Positions 52,598 to 61,589 are shown, numbered from the stretch's first letter. The stretch is 64,000 bases of DNA from Streptomyces sp. NRRL F-5126 (GCF_000721265.1 NZ_JOFZ01000016.1:62001-126000); one strand, 5' to 3'. Numbers and translations: made by a program. The notes: generated by a model from the letters alone, not told the origin.

Positions 52598-53404
52598 ATG
52601 AATGATCATTTTCTCGATGAAGCCGACTTGACGGACAGGATGGAGCGGAATCTGGCGGAACACGCCTGCCATCTGCACCGGAGCATGTCCGGTGCGACCG
52701 TCACGGAGACTGATGACCTCCTGGTCGCGGACAGCGGCTTGAACGACGACACGTTCAACATCGTCGCCGCGGCCCGCTTCACCGCCGGCGACGCCGCGGC
52801 CCGCATCTCCGAGATCGTCAAATCGCTGGCCGGTACCGGCCGCGGTTTCTCCTGGTGGGTGGGACCTGCCTCGACACCGACAGACCTCACCACCCGCCTG
52901 ACCGCGGTCGGTCTGCCGGTGTCCGAGAGTGAGACGGCGATGTGGGCCGAGCTGGACGTCACCCTGCCGGTTCCTTCTGTCCCGGGTCTGGACATCCGAA
53001 CGGTGAACACGCCCGAGCAGCTCGCCGACTACGCCACGGTCCTCGCCGCGAACTGGAACCCACCCGCCGAAACGGTCCGTGATTTCTTCGCCAGGGCTGC
53101 TTCCCAGGCGCTGGCCGCGACCTGCCCGGCCCGGTACCTGGTGGGCTACGTGGAGAACCGTCCGGTCTGCTCTGCCGAGGTGTTCCACCACGCGGGAGTC
53201 GCCGGCGTCTACAACATCTCCACCCTGGCCGCCCAGCGCCGGCGTGGATACGGCGGAGCCATCACGCTCGCGGCCCTTCACGCTGCCCGCGATCGAGACC
53301 ACCACATCGCGGTCCTGCAGGCATCGGCCGACGGCGAGCCTGTGTACCGCCGCCTGGGGTTCCGCGCCTGCGGCCAGTTCGTCGAACACGCCATCAACAC
53401 CTGA
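52598..53404 (+). CDS. GNAT-family N-acetyltransferase inside IS5-type element
   Basis: A 268-residue GNAT acetyltransferase, apparently intact. An N-terminal GNAT-like half of low similarity leads into a C-terminal domain with the acetyl-CoA loop [21 protein letters not shown] and the following strand [22 protein letters not shown], a textbook motif A/B pair. It moves an acetyl group from acetyl-CoA to an amine; no substrate can be named. It lies between the inverted repeats of the IS5-type element, opposite in direction to the transposase, so it may be a passenger. ATG 52598 was used; an ATG at 52556 would add 14 residues. Confidence 0.85.
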   Translation: MNDHFLDEADLTDRMERNLAEHACHLHRSMSGATVTETDDLLVADSGLNDDTFNIVAAARFTAGDAAARISEIVKSLAGTGRGFSWWVGPASTPTDLTTRLTAVGLPVSESETAMWAELDVTLPVPSVPGLDIRTVNTPEQLADYATVLAANWNPPAETVRDFFARAASQALAATCPARYLVGYVENRPVCSAEVFHHAGVAGVYNISTLAAQRRRGYGGAITLAALHAARDRDHHIAVLQASADGEPVYRRLGFRACGQFVEHAINT

Positions 53405-53452
53405 ACCTCCACAACTCCACGGACATCCGTCCGTCGCCCCTGATTGCGCCGT

Positions 53453-54327
53453 TCACAGCCACTCGTTGATGGCCGCTACGAGGACAGTGGCCTCGTAGCG
53501 GCCCGCAAGCTCGTCGTATCTCGTGGCCACGGACCGGTTCCTTTTGAGGCGGTTGATGCCGCACTCGACGGCATGCCGAGCCTTGTAGTCCTCGGCGTTG
53601 AACCCGGGCGGCCGGCCACCGAGAGAACCGAGCTTCTTGCGGATGCGTGCCTGGTCGGCCTTGTCCGGAATGGTGCAGCGGATGCCGCGGCGGCGCAGGT
53701 AGCCTCGGTTCTTGCGGGAGGCGTACGCCTCGTCCGCACGGACCCGGTTGGGGCGGACACGCCCCGACCCGGCCCGAGGCCGGGCACACGTATCCTCTCC
53801 AGCACGGGCTCGAACTGCGGCGAATCGCCGCGCTGCCCTGCTGTGATCACGATCGCCATGGGCTTCTGGCCCTGCTCGACGGCCAAGTGGAGCTTGGTGG
53901 TGAACCCGCCGCGCGACCGACCCAGTCCGTGATCTCCGGGCTCTTCATGGACACCGCCCGGTGGTTCCTTCTGCAGGTCACCCTGCCTTCGGGCTCCGGC
54001 CGCATACTGGTGGGCGCGGCAGACCGTGGAGTCGACGTTCAGGTCCCACACGATCGCCCCCTTCGCGTCGGCCAGGGACTGGAGGCAGGTAAGAATGCGG
54101 TGCCAAGTGCCGTTTCACTGCCATCGGCGGAACAGGTCGTAGACCCGGTTCCACGGTCCGTACTCGACGGGCACGTCCCGCAACGGAACACCGGTCCGGA
54201 CCCGGAACCGTATGCCGTCGATCAGCTGCCGCCGGGGCCAGACCGGTGGCCGCCCCGCCTTCGTCCCTTTCGGCAGCAACGGCTCCAGCATTGCCGACTG
54301 TTCGTCTGAGAGATCTCCCCGACCCAT
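53453..54327 (-). pseudogene. IS5-family transposase, broken by a stop codon and a frameshift
   Basis: The N-terminal helix-turn-helix part (MGRGDLSDEQSAMLEPLLPK...) is in one frame but reaches TGA at 54115-54117, inside the text FRRWQ-x-NGTWHRIL where an Arg codon is expected. It then reads on to about 53,780, and a frameshift near VPGLGPGR is needed to reach the conserved end ([19 protein letters not shown]...[13 protein letters not shown]). The DDE core residues Asp in VWDLNVDSTV and the Asp of ADEAY are present. The total length of about 291 codons is normal for this family. It is not expected to be functional. Confidence 0.88.
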
Positions 54328-54376
54328 GAGTCGTGATCATTCACAGCCCAAGATCCATTTTCGATACACGGCCTAG

Positions 54377-54814
54377 GACGCCCACGACCACTCCGGCCCA
54401 CAGTCCCAGTACGGAACACCCCCGCGCCTGCGAGGGTGTTCCGTTGGGTGCAACATGACGCCTTGGCGTTTGCACGGCTCATGGCCAGGCGGGCCAGAAG
54501 GTCGAGGAAGGGCCGGACACAGGGCGGCTGCCGTATCAACCCGAGCGGCTGGAGCGGTGCGAAGGACTGTCGTAGGAGCCGAAGCCGGTAGAGCGGACGC
54601 ACCAGTCATGTGGGCGGCAGGTCCGAAGCGAAGTGAGTCGGATCGACAGTTCGCCCGTGGCAGACAGGAAAGCCCCCGGAACGGCTGGCCCACGCGGTCG
54701 AGGACATGTCAACGTAGGGGGACCTGAAAAACCGCAGGTCAGAGATGTGATTTTCTGTGACCGTGGCTCCCGCCCGTCTTGGTTTCTCCACCACCATCGA
54801 GGTCCTGCGGCTGC
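54377..54814. other. Non-coding remainder of the IS island
   Basis: No gene is supportable in this 438-bp stretch. It contains a 9-bp stem hairpin, GGAACACCC (54413-54421) with GGGTGTTCC (54434-54442), and near the right end a small stem GACCTG (54721-54726)/CAGGTC (54735-54740) resembling the hairpin after galE. It probably consists of scraps of older insertions. Confidence 0.5.
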
Positions 54815-54913
54815 GCCGATCCACTGGGGGACGTTCAACCTCGCGCCGCACGCATGGGCGGAGCCGGGGGAGTGGACGAAGGACGCGGCCGTGGACGCCG
54901 GCCAGGCGGTGGC
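54815..54913. repeat. Right copy of the 99-bp exact direct repeat
   Basis: The copy is base-for-base identical to 49236-49334 and in the same orientation, at the right edge of the IS island. Bases after it (GCCCCGCCGGGTGC) could be the worn remains of the original MBL gene end, since family members often end in a Pro-Arg-Pro-Gly segment, but this is inference. Confidence 0.95.
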
Positions 54914-55112
54914 GCCCCGCCGGGTGCACGAGGCGCGGAGCGGCGCCGCTGCGAGCGGCCCCGGCCTTCTTGGCGGCTCCTCCGCCGTGCTGTACCTTCG
55001 GGCCGTCAGGTCTATGACAACGTTGCCATTTCCGCTCCATGGCGGCCGACGGGCTCGCCACGCACTCATGCACCCGGGAGAGATACGAGTTACGAGTTCG
55101 GAGGGAGTGTCC

Positions 55113-57329
55113 ATGCGCAGATATGCCATGCTGCCAGTCCTGTTCCTGCTGGCAGCTTTTTTCCCGTTGTCCGCCGCGGCCAGTGCCGCGGCCGCGGAGC
55201 CCGAAACGACACCGGCACACGCAACCGTGACCGCACCACCGGCCGCGGAGCACACGGCCGTCAAAAAGCCCACGCGGAGCGGGGACTGGGTCGGTACGTG
55301 GGCGGCCGCGGCCGACAGCGGTACGAGTGGCACCGGTTCCGCCGGATACACGATCCGCAACCTCGTCCGCACGAGCATCGCCGGACAGAGCGTGCGGGTG
55401 AAGCTGTCCAATGCCTTCGGCAGCAAGCCCGTGCGGTTCGCGCACACCACGGTGGCACTGCAGCAACTGCCCGGTAGCGCGGCGATCGCGCCCGGCACCC
55501 TGCGGAACGTGACCTTCGGCGGAAACCGGTCCGTGACGATCCCGGCGGGCGAGGAGCGTTACAGCGACCCCGTACCCCTGCCGCTCGCGGCGGCCGCCAA
55601 CCTCTTCGTCACCACGTTCACGCCGGACCCGTCCGACCCGATGACCTTCCACTCCTTCGCGAACACGACGTCCTGGTACTCGGCCGACGGGACGGACCAC
55701 GCCGCCGACACCTCCGCGGCCGGCCTGCCGTCGACCACGCAGTCCTGGTTCTACGTCACCGAGGTCGATGTCGCGCCCATCCGCGCCAGGGCCGGTGCGG
55801 TGGTCACCCTCGGCGACTCCATCACGGACGGGGTCCACTCCACGGCGGACGCCAATGTGAGCTGGCCGGACCGGCTGGCGGCACGGCTGAACGCGAGCCA
55901 TGGCCCGGCCGCCGGGTTCGGCGTGCTCAACGCGGGCATCAGCGGCAACCGGGTGCTGCTCGACGGTGCCGGCGTACGCGCGACGGCCCGGGTGGACCGT
56001 GACGTCGTGCGGAAGGCGGGGGCCCAGACGCTGATCGTGCTGGAGGGCATCAACGACATCCAGCAGACGCCGCACCAACTCGACCCGGCCAGGATCATCG
56101 CGGGTCTGCGGGGGATCGCCGACCAGGCGCACGCCGCCGGCCTGCGGGTACTGGGCGGCACCATCACGCCCTTCGAAGGCTGGAGTACGTACGACGCGGA
56201 CGAAGAGGCCGCCCGCCAGGGGGTCAACGACTGGATCCGGTCAAGTGGTGTCTTCGACGCGGTGGTCGACTTCGACGCGGCCGTGCGCGACCCCGCCGAC
56301 CCGCACCGCATGCTGCCGGCGTACGACAGCGGCGACCACCTGCACCCCGGCGACGCGGGTTACCGGGCCATGGCCGACTCCATCGACCTGAAGGCACTCG
56401 GCCGGCCGGCGCGGGTGCGGCCGGCGCCGCACGGCCGAGCGGAACGTTCGCTGTCGTTGGCCGCAGCGCCCAGCAGCACCGTGACGATCGCCGGCAGTCC
56501 GGCCACGGTGTCCTTCACCTCGCGGGTGACCGTCCAGGGCCCGGGCACGGTCCGCGGGAGCGTCGCCGTCACCCTCGACGGGGCGAGCCGGCACAGCTCG
56601 TTCGCCGTACCCAGCAAGGGGCGCTACGCACAGGTCGACCTCGCACAGGACCTCAAGGTGCCCTCGACGACGAAGCCCGGTACACACCACGTCGCCTTCA
56701 CCGTCCGCACCAGTGACGGCCGCCGGGCCTTCGCGCAGGCGACCCTCGACGTCGAGCACGTGGGGTGCGCGCAGACCGACGACGCCTGCACGGTCGACCT
56801 CACCTCCGCCTACGACCACGACTCGATCGCGACCGCCGCGCATCCCGGTGACGGCAACTTCGACGGACTCGGCTGGAGTTACGCCGCCGAGACGCTGCCC
56901 GCGGAAGGCGCCGACGTGCTGGCCGGATCGCCGTTCGCCTTCCCGTCGGGCGCCGACGGCGTGGACAACACGGTCACGGCGAAGGGCCAGACGCTCCCCT
57001 TGCCCGCCCTTCGTGCGAGCGACCTGCGGTTGCTGGCCGCCGCGAGCGGGGGAGCGGTGACCACGAGCGCCACCGTCACGTACACGGACGGGTCGACCGC
57101 GTCGCTTCCCCTGAACGTCAGTGACTGGGCCTCCGGGCCCCAAGCGGGCGAGGAGGTCGCCGTCGCGGCACCGTACCGCTACAAGGCCGGCGCCGGGCGC
57201 GACGGCCCCGCCGTCGACATCTACGCTCGTACGCTTCCGCTTGACCCGAGCCGTACGCTGCGGTCGATCACTCTGCCCGACCAGGCGCGGCTCCAGTTGT
57301 TCGCCGTGACGGTCCACCAGGCCGGGTAG
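55113..57329 (+). CDS. Secreted SGNH/GDSL hydrolase (esterase) with C-terminal beta domain
   Basis: A 738-residue exported esterase/lipase of the SGNH superfamily. A signal peptide (MRRYAMLPVLFLLAAFFPLSA to about residue 29) leads into an N-terminal beta domain, then the GDSL core: nucleophile Ser236 in VVTLGDSITDG, oxyanion Asn of NAGISGNRVLLDG, and the dyad Asp408/His411 in SGDHLHPGDAGY. A C-terminal immunoglobulin-like or NPCBM-like beta region of about 300 residues follows, possibly for polysaccharide binding. ATG 55113 has GGAGGGAG upstream. It sits just beyond the IS island. Substrate is unknown. Confidence 0.9.
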   Translation: MRRYAMLPVLFLLAAFFPLSAAASAAAAEPETTPAHATVTAPPAAEHTAVKKPTRSGDWVGTWAAAADSGTSGTGSAGYTIRNLVRTSIAGQSVRVKLSNAFGSKPVRFAHTTVALQQLPGSAAIAPGTLRNVTFGGNRSVTIPAGEERYSDPVPLPLAAAANLFVTTFTPDPSDPMTFHSFANTTSWYSADGTDHAADTSAAGLPSTTQSWFYVTEVDVAPIRARAGAVVTLGDSITDGVHSTADANVSWPDRLAARLNASHGPAAGFGVLNAGISGNRVLLDGAGVRATARVDRDVVRKAGAQTLIVLEGINDIQQTPHQLDPARIIAGLRGIADQAHAAGLRVLGGTITPFEGWSTYDADEEAARQGVNDWIRSSGVFDAVVDFDAAVRDPADPHRMLPAYDSGDHLHPGDAGYRAMADSIDLKALGRPARVRPAPHGRAERSLSLAAAPSSTVTIAGSPATVSFTSRVTVQGPGTVRGSVAVTLDGASRHSSFAVPSKGRYAQVDLAQDLKVPSTTKPGTHHVAFTVRTSDGRRAFAQATLDVEHVGCAQTDDACTVDLTSAYDHDSIATAAHPGDGNFDGLGWSYAAETLPAEGADVLAGSPFAFPSGADGVDNTVTAKGQTLPLPALRASDLRLLAAASGGAVTTSATVTYTDGSTASLPLNVSDWASGPQAGEEVAVAAPYRYKAGAGRDGPAVDIYARTLPLDPSRTLRSITLPDQARLQLFAVTVHQAG

Positions 57330-57363
57330 TCTTCCGCTGCTGCTCTCGGTGGACCGGCCGCAC

Positions 57364-57396
57364 GAGGGGCCCTGGCCGCTTCGGCCACGGCCCCTC
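57364..57396. terminator. Bidirectional terminator after the esterase gene
   Basis: Outer arms GAGGGGCC (57364-57371) and GGCCCCTC (57389-57396) enclose an inner TGGCCG/CGGCCA stem. It separates the esterase gene from the convergent TetR gene. Confidence 0.75.
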
Positions 57397-57503
57397 GGCG
57401 GTGGGCGGCGACATCGGCGACTCTCTGTCCGAGGGCCGAAGCGTGGCCGTCGAGCGCGACGCCGGACCCGGCGCGCCACGTGCCTGCGATGGATGACTCG
57501 CCT

Positions 57504-58157
57504 TCACGGCCTGACGCGTCGCTCGGCGGCGTCGAACGCGGGCGCGAGCGGGGCCAGTGTGTCGCGGAGCTGGTCGGGCAGGGAGCCGGAAGGCACGACC
57601 AGTCCTGCGGCGGGTCCCTCGGCGGCCTCCGCGCTCACGGGGGGCTTGAGCCAGCCTTCCAGCGCGATGCGAACGGCCGCGGCCACACTTGCCGCGAGCA
57701 CGCGAGCCGCGTGCGCTCCGGTGTCTTGCAGGCGCTCGGCGATCACCGCTGTGAGAGGGGGCTCGATGGCTGCGGTGGCACCGAGGAACGCGTCGCGCAG
57801 CGCTGTCCGGGTGGTGATCAGCAGCAATACCTCGTGTTCGTGGTCGCCGGTGTGCGTGTACTGCTCGACCACCGCCTCCGTGACGGCGTCGGCCAGGCGC
57901 ACCCCCGCGGGCCGCGCGGCGACGGCCGCCGCGACGCGCGCCTCCCGGTCCGCGGTCACTGCGGAGACGATCGCCTGCTCCCGGCTGGCGAAGTAGTTGT
58001 TGTAGGTGCGCGGCGAGACCCCGGCCGCATCGGCGATGTCCTCGACCCGCACCCGGTCGGGTCCGCGCTCGACGGCCAGGCGCAGAGCGGCTTCGCGCAG
58101 CGCCTCGCGTGTGGCCTGCTTCTTCCGCTCCCGCAACCCTGAGGGTGGTGTCGTCAC
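57504..58157 (-). CDS. TetR-family transcriptional regulator
   Basis: A 217-residue TetR repressor. The helix-turn-helix is RVEDIADAAGVSPRTYNNYFASREQAI (residues about 37-63), and the C-terminal ligand domain is all-helical. The start GTG at 58157 has GGGAGG at 8-nt spacing; other in-frame starts further upstream would run through the operator. It is divergent from the 58258 gene, with a perfect 28-bp palindrome between them (58180-58207). Autoregulation and control of the neighbour are the obvious reading. Its ligand is unknown. Confidence 0.92.
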   Translation of the reverse strand: MTTPPSGLRERKKQATREALREAALRLAVERGPDRVRVEDIADAAGVSPRTYNNYFASREQAIVSAVTADREARVAAAVAARPAGVRLADAVTEAVVEQYTHTGDHEHEVLLLITTRTALRDAFLGATAAIEPPLTAVIAERLQDTGAHAARVLAASVAAAVRIALEGWLKPPVSAEAAEGPAAGLVVPSGSLPDQLRDTLAPLAPAFDAAERRVRP

Positions 58158-58179
58158 GGCCCCAGCCTCCCACGCGGAC

Positions 58180-58207
58180 TGCGTGCACGCAAACTTGCGT
58201 GCACGCA
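58180..58207. promoter_or_regulatory. 28-bp perfect palindromic operator between TetR gene and 58258 gene
   Basis: Two copies of the self-complementary 12-mer TGCGTGCACGCA (58180-58191 and 58196-58207) are joined by AACT. The whole has 13-bp arms around a 2-nt centre. It lies 22 bp before the TetR start and 50 bp before the divergent gene, as expected for a shared TetR operator. Confidence 0.85.
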
Positions 58208-58257
58208 TTTCCTCTGCCAGCCTCGCCCCGACCAGGATCGATGGAGAGGACGTCACC

Positions 58258-59283
58258 ATGCGAGCAAGAGGAATGACCTACGACACCGGGTTCGTCGCGC
58301 ACGACCGGACATCCCGCGATCACTTCGACATGGCAGTCGTCCGGCGCGAACTCGCCATCATCCGCGACGATCTGCACTGCAACGCGGTACAGATCATCGG
58401 CGGCGACCCGCGGCGACTGGAGCTGGCCGCCGGTGCCGCCGCCGAACTCGGCCTGGAGGTCTGGTTCTCGCCCTATCCGCTGGAACTGGAACCGGAGCAG
58501 ATCCTCACACTCTTCCGCGACTGCGCCGCGCGAGCGGAACGGCTCCGGCAGCAGGGGGCGACGGTGGTGTTCGTCGCAGGGGTCGAGCTGAGCGTGATGA
58601 ACCGGGGGTTCCTGCGCGGTGAAAGCCCCGAGGAACGGGTCGAGCGGCTGATGAGCCGGCCCGAGCGACGGGCCGAAGCGATGCGCGAACTCGGCATGCG
58701 CATCAATACGTTCCTCCGCGACGCGGCGGCCACGGTCCGCGCACACTTCCAGGGCCGGCTCACCTACGCGTCCATCCAGTTCGAGCAGGTCGACTGGACC
58801 CCCTTCGACCTGGTGACGTTCGAGCTGATCCGCTCGGCCGAGGTCGCCGACCGGTTCCGGGAGGCAGTGCACACCCTGGCTCAAGGCCCGAAGCCGCTCG
58901 CCATCACCGGGTTCGGTACCGCGGCCTACCGCGGCGCGGGGGATCGCGGCGGCCGGGTGCTTGAGGTGGTCGAGTACGACCCGGTGACCAAGGCTCCCGT
59001 GCGGCTGAACGGCGTGTACGAGCGTGACGAGGCGGGCCAGGCCGCCTATCTGAGCGAACTGCTGGAGATCTTCGAGTCGGAGGGCGTGGACAGCGCGTTC
59101 GTGTTCCTGTTCGCCCTGCCCGGCTACCCGCACCGCCCGGACGGCGACCCCAGGGACGACCTGGACCGGGCCGGCCTGGGCATCGTCAAACTCCTCGAAG
59201 GCCGCCGGGGACGGACCTACTCCGACATGGAGTGGGAACCCAAGGCCGCGTTCTCGGCAGTGGCCCAGCGGTATCGCAGATGA
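58258..59283 (+). CDS. Conserved hypothetical protein, probable TIM-barrel
   Basis: A 341-residue cytosolic protein without signal peptide. It starts GMTYDTGFVAHDRTSRDHFD and has repeated beta-strand/helix units (LHCNAVQIIGG, LGLEVWFSPYPLE, ATVVFVAGVELSVM, LTYASIQFEQVDW, PLAITGFGTAAYRG, VDSAFVFLFALPG). The periodicity and acidic residues at strand ends look like a glycosidase-type TIM barrel. Related actinomycete proteins have sometimes been labelled abortive infection proteins, but I see nothing that proves it. ATG 58258 follows GGAGAGGA. A TetR repressor divergent to it and sharing its palindrome very likely controls it. Confidence 0.7.
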   Translation: MRARGMTYDTGFVAHDRTSRDHFDMAVVRRELAIIRDDLHCNAVQIIGGDPRRLELAAGAAAELGLEVWFSPYPLELEPEQILTLFRDCAARAERLRQQGATVVFVAGVELSVMNRGFLRGESPEERVERLMSRPERRAEAMRELGMRINTFLRDAAATVRAHFQGRLTYASIQFEQVDWTPFDLVTFELIRSAEVADRFREAVHTLAQGPKPLAITGFGTAAYRGAGDRGGRVLEVVEYDPVTKAPVRLNGVYERDEAGQAAYLSELLEIFESEGVDSAFVFLFALPGYPHRPDGDPRDDLDRAGLGIVKLLEGRRGRTYSDMEWEPKAAFSAVAQRYRR

Positions 59284-59421
59284 CAGCCCCCCACACGACC
59301 ACACTCGGACGGCAAGGCCGTCGCTCGGGTCCGGTTGCCCGCCCCGCGCGAGGGGGAGGGTCGCCGCCGCTCGTCAACGCCGCCCTGCCGTCCGGCATGG
59401 CACCGCTGAGGCGGAACGCCC

Positions 59422-59925
59422 TTACGCCGCGGGCTTTGCCGCCTCCGCCTCTGCGGCACGGGCGAGGAGCTCGACCCACTCCTGGTGGTACTGGTAGAGC
59501 GCACCGGGATGCTTGCGTCCGAGCTCCTCGACGAAGAAAGCGCCCTGCTGTGTCTCCTCCGTCAATACGTGGCAGCCGGCATGCGTGGGCGTGATGACCC
59601 ACCCGTGGTAGGCGGTCGAACCCGTTTCGTCGCCGTCGACCGTTGTCGCCCACGCGAGCCTGGTGAATGGCTCGTACTCCGTCACCTCGAGAGTCATGGG
59701 AAAGCCGACCGTCACTCGGCTGAACCGGGTCCCGAGAGCCAGTTCCGGCTTTCCGGTCAGGACCTTCACGCGGTCCTCGGGCGGGAAGTAGCTCGACCAG
59801 TTCTCGGCGTCGACGAGCAGCCTCCACACCACCTCGGGCGGCGCCTTCACGTCGATGTCGTTGAGCGCGTAGAGAGCCGAAACCTTCGGGTCGTACTGTT
59901 CGGGCCAGATCACCTTGTCATACAT
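59422..59925 (-). CDS. SRPBCC/START-domain protein
   Basis: A 167-residue START/Bet v1-like protein with a helix-grip fold for a hydrophobic ligand. Typical text is DIDVKAPPEVVWRLLVDAENWSSYFP, LALGTRFSRVTVGFPMTLEVTEYEPFTRLAWATT and AYHGWVITPT. It resembles the protein encoded directly before it, so the two are probable duplicates. ATG 59925 has GAGGAG 9 nt upstream. It is the last gene in a three-gene unit with the epimerase gene. It may be a polyketide or steroid-ligand carrier, cyclase or sensor; nothing more specific is visible. Confidence 0.85.
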   Translation of the reverse strand: MYDKVIWPEQYDPKVSALYALNDIDVKAPPEVVWRLLVDAENWSSYFPPEDRVKVLTGKPELALGTRFSRVTVGFPMTLEVTEYEPFTRLAWATTVDGDETGSTAYHGWVITPTHAGCHVLTEETQQGAFFVEELGRKHPGALYQYHQEWVELLARAAEAEAAKPAA

Positions 59926-59981
59926 CGGCCTTTTCTCCTCTTCGGGTGGTGCGGCGAGAGTGCTTCGCAGTGCCGCGCGGG

Positions 59982-60476
59982 TCAACCGGCCTGGTTCTCA
60001 CGCTCGGCCGCCACCTGGGCGAGCGCCGCGAGAAGGTTCTCGTGCGTGCGCCAGAAGACCGCGGGATCCTGCTTCGCCAGCTCGATCCAGAGCGGGCCCC
60101 GCATCGTCTCCTCGGTCCAGAGATGGGTTCCCTTCGGCGTGGGCGTGATGATCCAGGCGTGATAAGCCTGTGAGTCTTCCGATGCCTTGGGACCACCGCC
60201 CCAGGCGATACGCGTCCCAGGCTGGAATTCCTGTACGGACGCGAAGACGTCCTGGCCGGCGAGATTGGTCTCGAATCGGGTTCCGAGGCGCAGTGAGTCA
60301 TGGCCGTCGAGCAGCTGGACATGCTCGACGCCCGGGTAGAAGGCGGGCCAGGTCCGGGTGTCGACGAGCAGGGACCAGATCGTCTCCGGTGCGGCCTCGA
60401 CCTCGAGCTCGTTGGTGAAGTGGATGGGGGAGCGACTCGGAGTCATGGCCTCGGGCCAATTCACCGCTTCGAACAT
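59982..60476 (-). CDS. SRPBCC/START-domain protein (paralogue)
   Basis: A 164-residue protein of the same fold, with ELEVEAAPETIWSLLVDTRTWPAFYP, RLGTRFETNLAGQDVFASVQEF and AYHAWIITPTPKGTHLWTEE. It is clearly related to the downstream gene product, with matching segment order. ATG 60476 has TTGGAG 7 nt upstream; a TTG at 60488 is possible. It is 48 bp after the epimerase stop and 56 bp before the paralogue. It probably works on the same ligand as that protein or on the epimerase product. Confidence 0.85.
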   Translation of the reverse strand: MFEAVNWPEAMTPSRSPIHFTNELEVEAAPETIWSLLVDTRTWPAFYPGVEHVQLLDGHDSLRLGTRFETNLAGQDVFASVQEFQPGTRIAWGGGPKASEDSQAYHAWIITPTPKGTHLWTEETMRGPLWIELAKQDPAVFWRTHENLLAALAQVAAERENQAG

Positions 60477-60524
60477 GGGGATCTCCAAAACATTGATGTA
60501 TGCCGGCTGGGGGTGGACGGCGCT

Positions 60525-61457
60525 TCACGCGCGGCTGAGCCCCACCGACTCTCTGACCGCGTCCAGACCGGCGGTGTGGTCGACAACGGGCTCGTATCCG
60601 AGATCGATCACGGCCTTGTCCGTCCGCAGGGTGCACTGCTGCCCGAGAAACCATCGAGCGGGAACGGGCATCTCGGCTGCGGCGGTCTCGGCGTCCATCT
60701 CGGGGATCGGGACATCGACGCCGTAGATCTCGAACTGGCTCTCCAGGAACTCGCGGAGGGTGACGCGGTGCCGGTCGGTGATGAAGTAGGCCTGACCTGG
60801 CCGGCCGCGCTGCCAGCCGAGCACGAGTCCCTCGACGGCGTTCTCGACGAACGTGACGTCGGTCGTGTGCCGGCCGCCGTCGATCCAGGCGAACCCTCCC
60901 GCCTTCGCCGCCGCGGCCAGGCCCTCGACGAGGAAGCTGCCTGGACCCCAGACGAAGCGCGGGCGAATCGACACCGTGGCGAAGCCCAGGGTGTTCGCGT
61001 CGAGCACGATCTTCTCGGCCACGGCCTTCGTCGCACTGTAAGCGGCGTCCGAGTCGGGCCGCAGCGGCGCGGTCTCGTCCACGTTCACGAGCGGGGCGCC
61101 GGCGAGAAGCGCGGCTTCGCTGCCGCAGTGGACGAAACGTGGAACTCCCGCGTACCGAGCGGCGTCGACGGCCGCCTGGGTGCCGCGAACCGTCACCAGC
61201 TCATGGCGTTCGCGATCGGCGGTGACGTCCGTCTCCGCCGCGAGGTGGAAGACCACGTCGTGCCCCGCCACATTGTCACGCCACGTGAACGGGTCGGTCA
61301 GCTCGCCCCGCACGGGCTCCGCGCCCAGCGCCGAGACCTTCGCGGCCGATGCCTCGCTTCGTACCAGAGCGGCAACCGAGTGCCCAGCGCCGAGCAGCCG
61401 GCGTACCAGCACCTGGCCGATGAACCCGGAACCGCCGGTAACGAACACATGCGCCAT
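60525..61457 (-). CDS. NAD-dependent epimerase/dehydratase (extended SDR, 3-beta-HSD-like)
   Basis: A 310-residue extended SDR. The NAD fold VFVTGGSGFIGQVLVRRLL is followed by DVVFHLAAETDVTADRE and the catalytic region DAAYSATKAVAEKIVLDA (Tyr-x3-Lys), then SIRPRFVWGPG. This pattern is typical of sterol, cholesterol or NAD-dependent epimerases acting on hydroxy-ketones. ATG 61457 has GAAGGAG upstream. It heads the operon of two START proteins and is divergent from a LysR gene, which may regulate it in the 132-bp gap. Confidence 0.88.
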   Translation of the reverse strand: MAHVFVTGGSGFIGQVLVRRLLGAGHSVAALVRSEASAAKVSALGAEPVRGELTDPFTWRDNVAGHDVVFHLAAETDVTADRERHELVTVRGTQAAVDAARYAGVPRFVHCGSEAALLAGAPLVNVDETAPLRPDSDAAYSATKAVAEKIVLDANTLGFATVSIRPRFVWGPGSFLVEGLAAAAKAGGFAWIDGGRHTTDVTFVENAVEGLVLGWQRGRPGQAYFITDRHRVTLREFLESQFEIYGVDVPIPEMDAETAAAEMPVPARWFLGQQCTLRTDKAVIDLGYEPVVDHTAGLDAVRESVGLSRA

Positions 61458-61589
61458 AAGGCTCTCCTTCCCTCTGTGCGAGCCCCTCGCCGGGCAGGCG
61501 AGAGGGTCTCGTGGATGTGAGCAACCAGGGGCCCGGATGCCTTCCCTCAATAACAGTCATGCTTCGAAGGTCTGCGATAGAATTCATGG

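Larger units (their letters stand above)
52512..54372. mobile_element. IS5-type element with a GNAT passenger gene (decayed)
   Basis: Terminal inverted repeats GGCGTGTATCGAAATTGC (from 52512) and, reading inward on the other strand, GCCGTGTATCGAAAATGG (from 54372) match at 15-16 of 18 positions. Both ends are flanked by CTAG (52508-52511 and 54373-54376), the expected 4-bp target duplication. The enclosed 1.86 kb holds an acetyltransferase gene and an IS5-type transposase, about twice a normal IS5 length. No inner copy of the repeat separates the two genes. Confidence 0.78.

Noticed and set aside
54536..55498. A 320-codon minus-strand frame across the right repeat and the esterase start
   Set aside because: It crosses the repeat boundary and is antisense to the esterase signal peptide, so it is a shadow frame.
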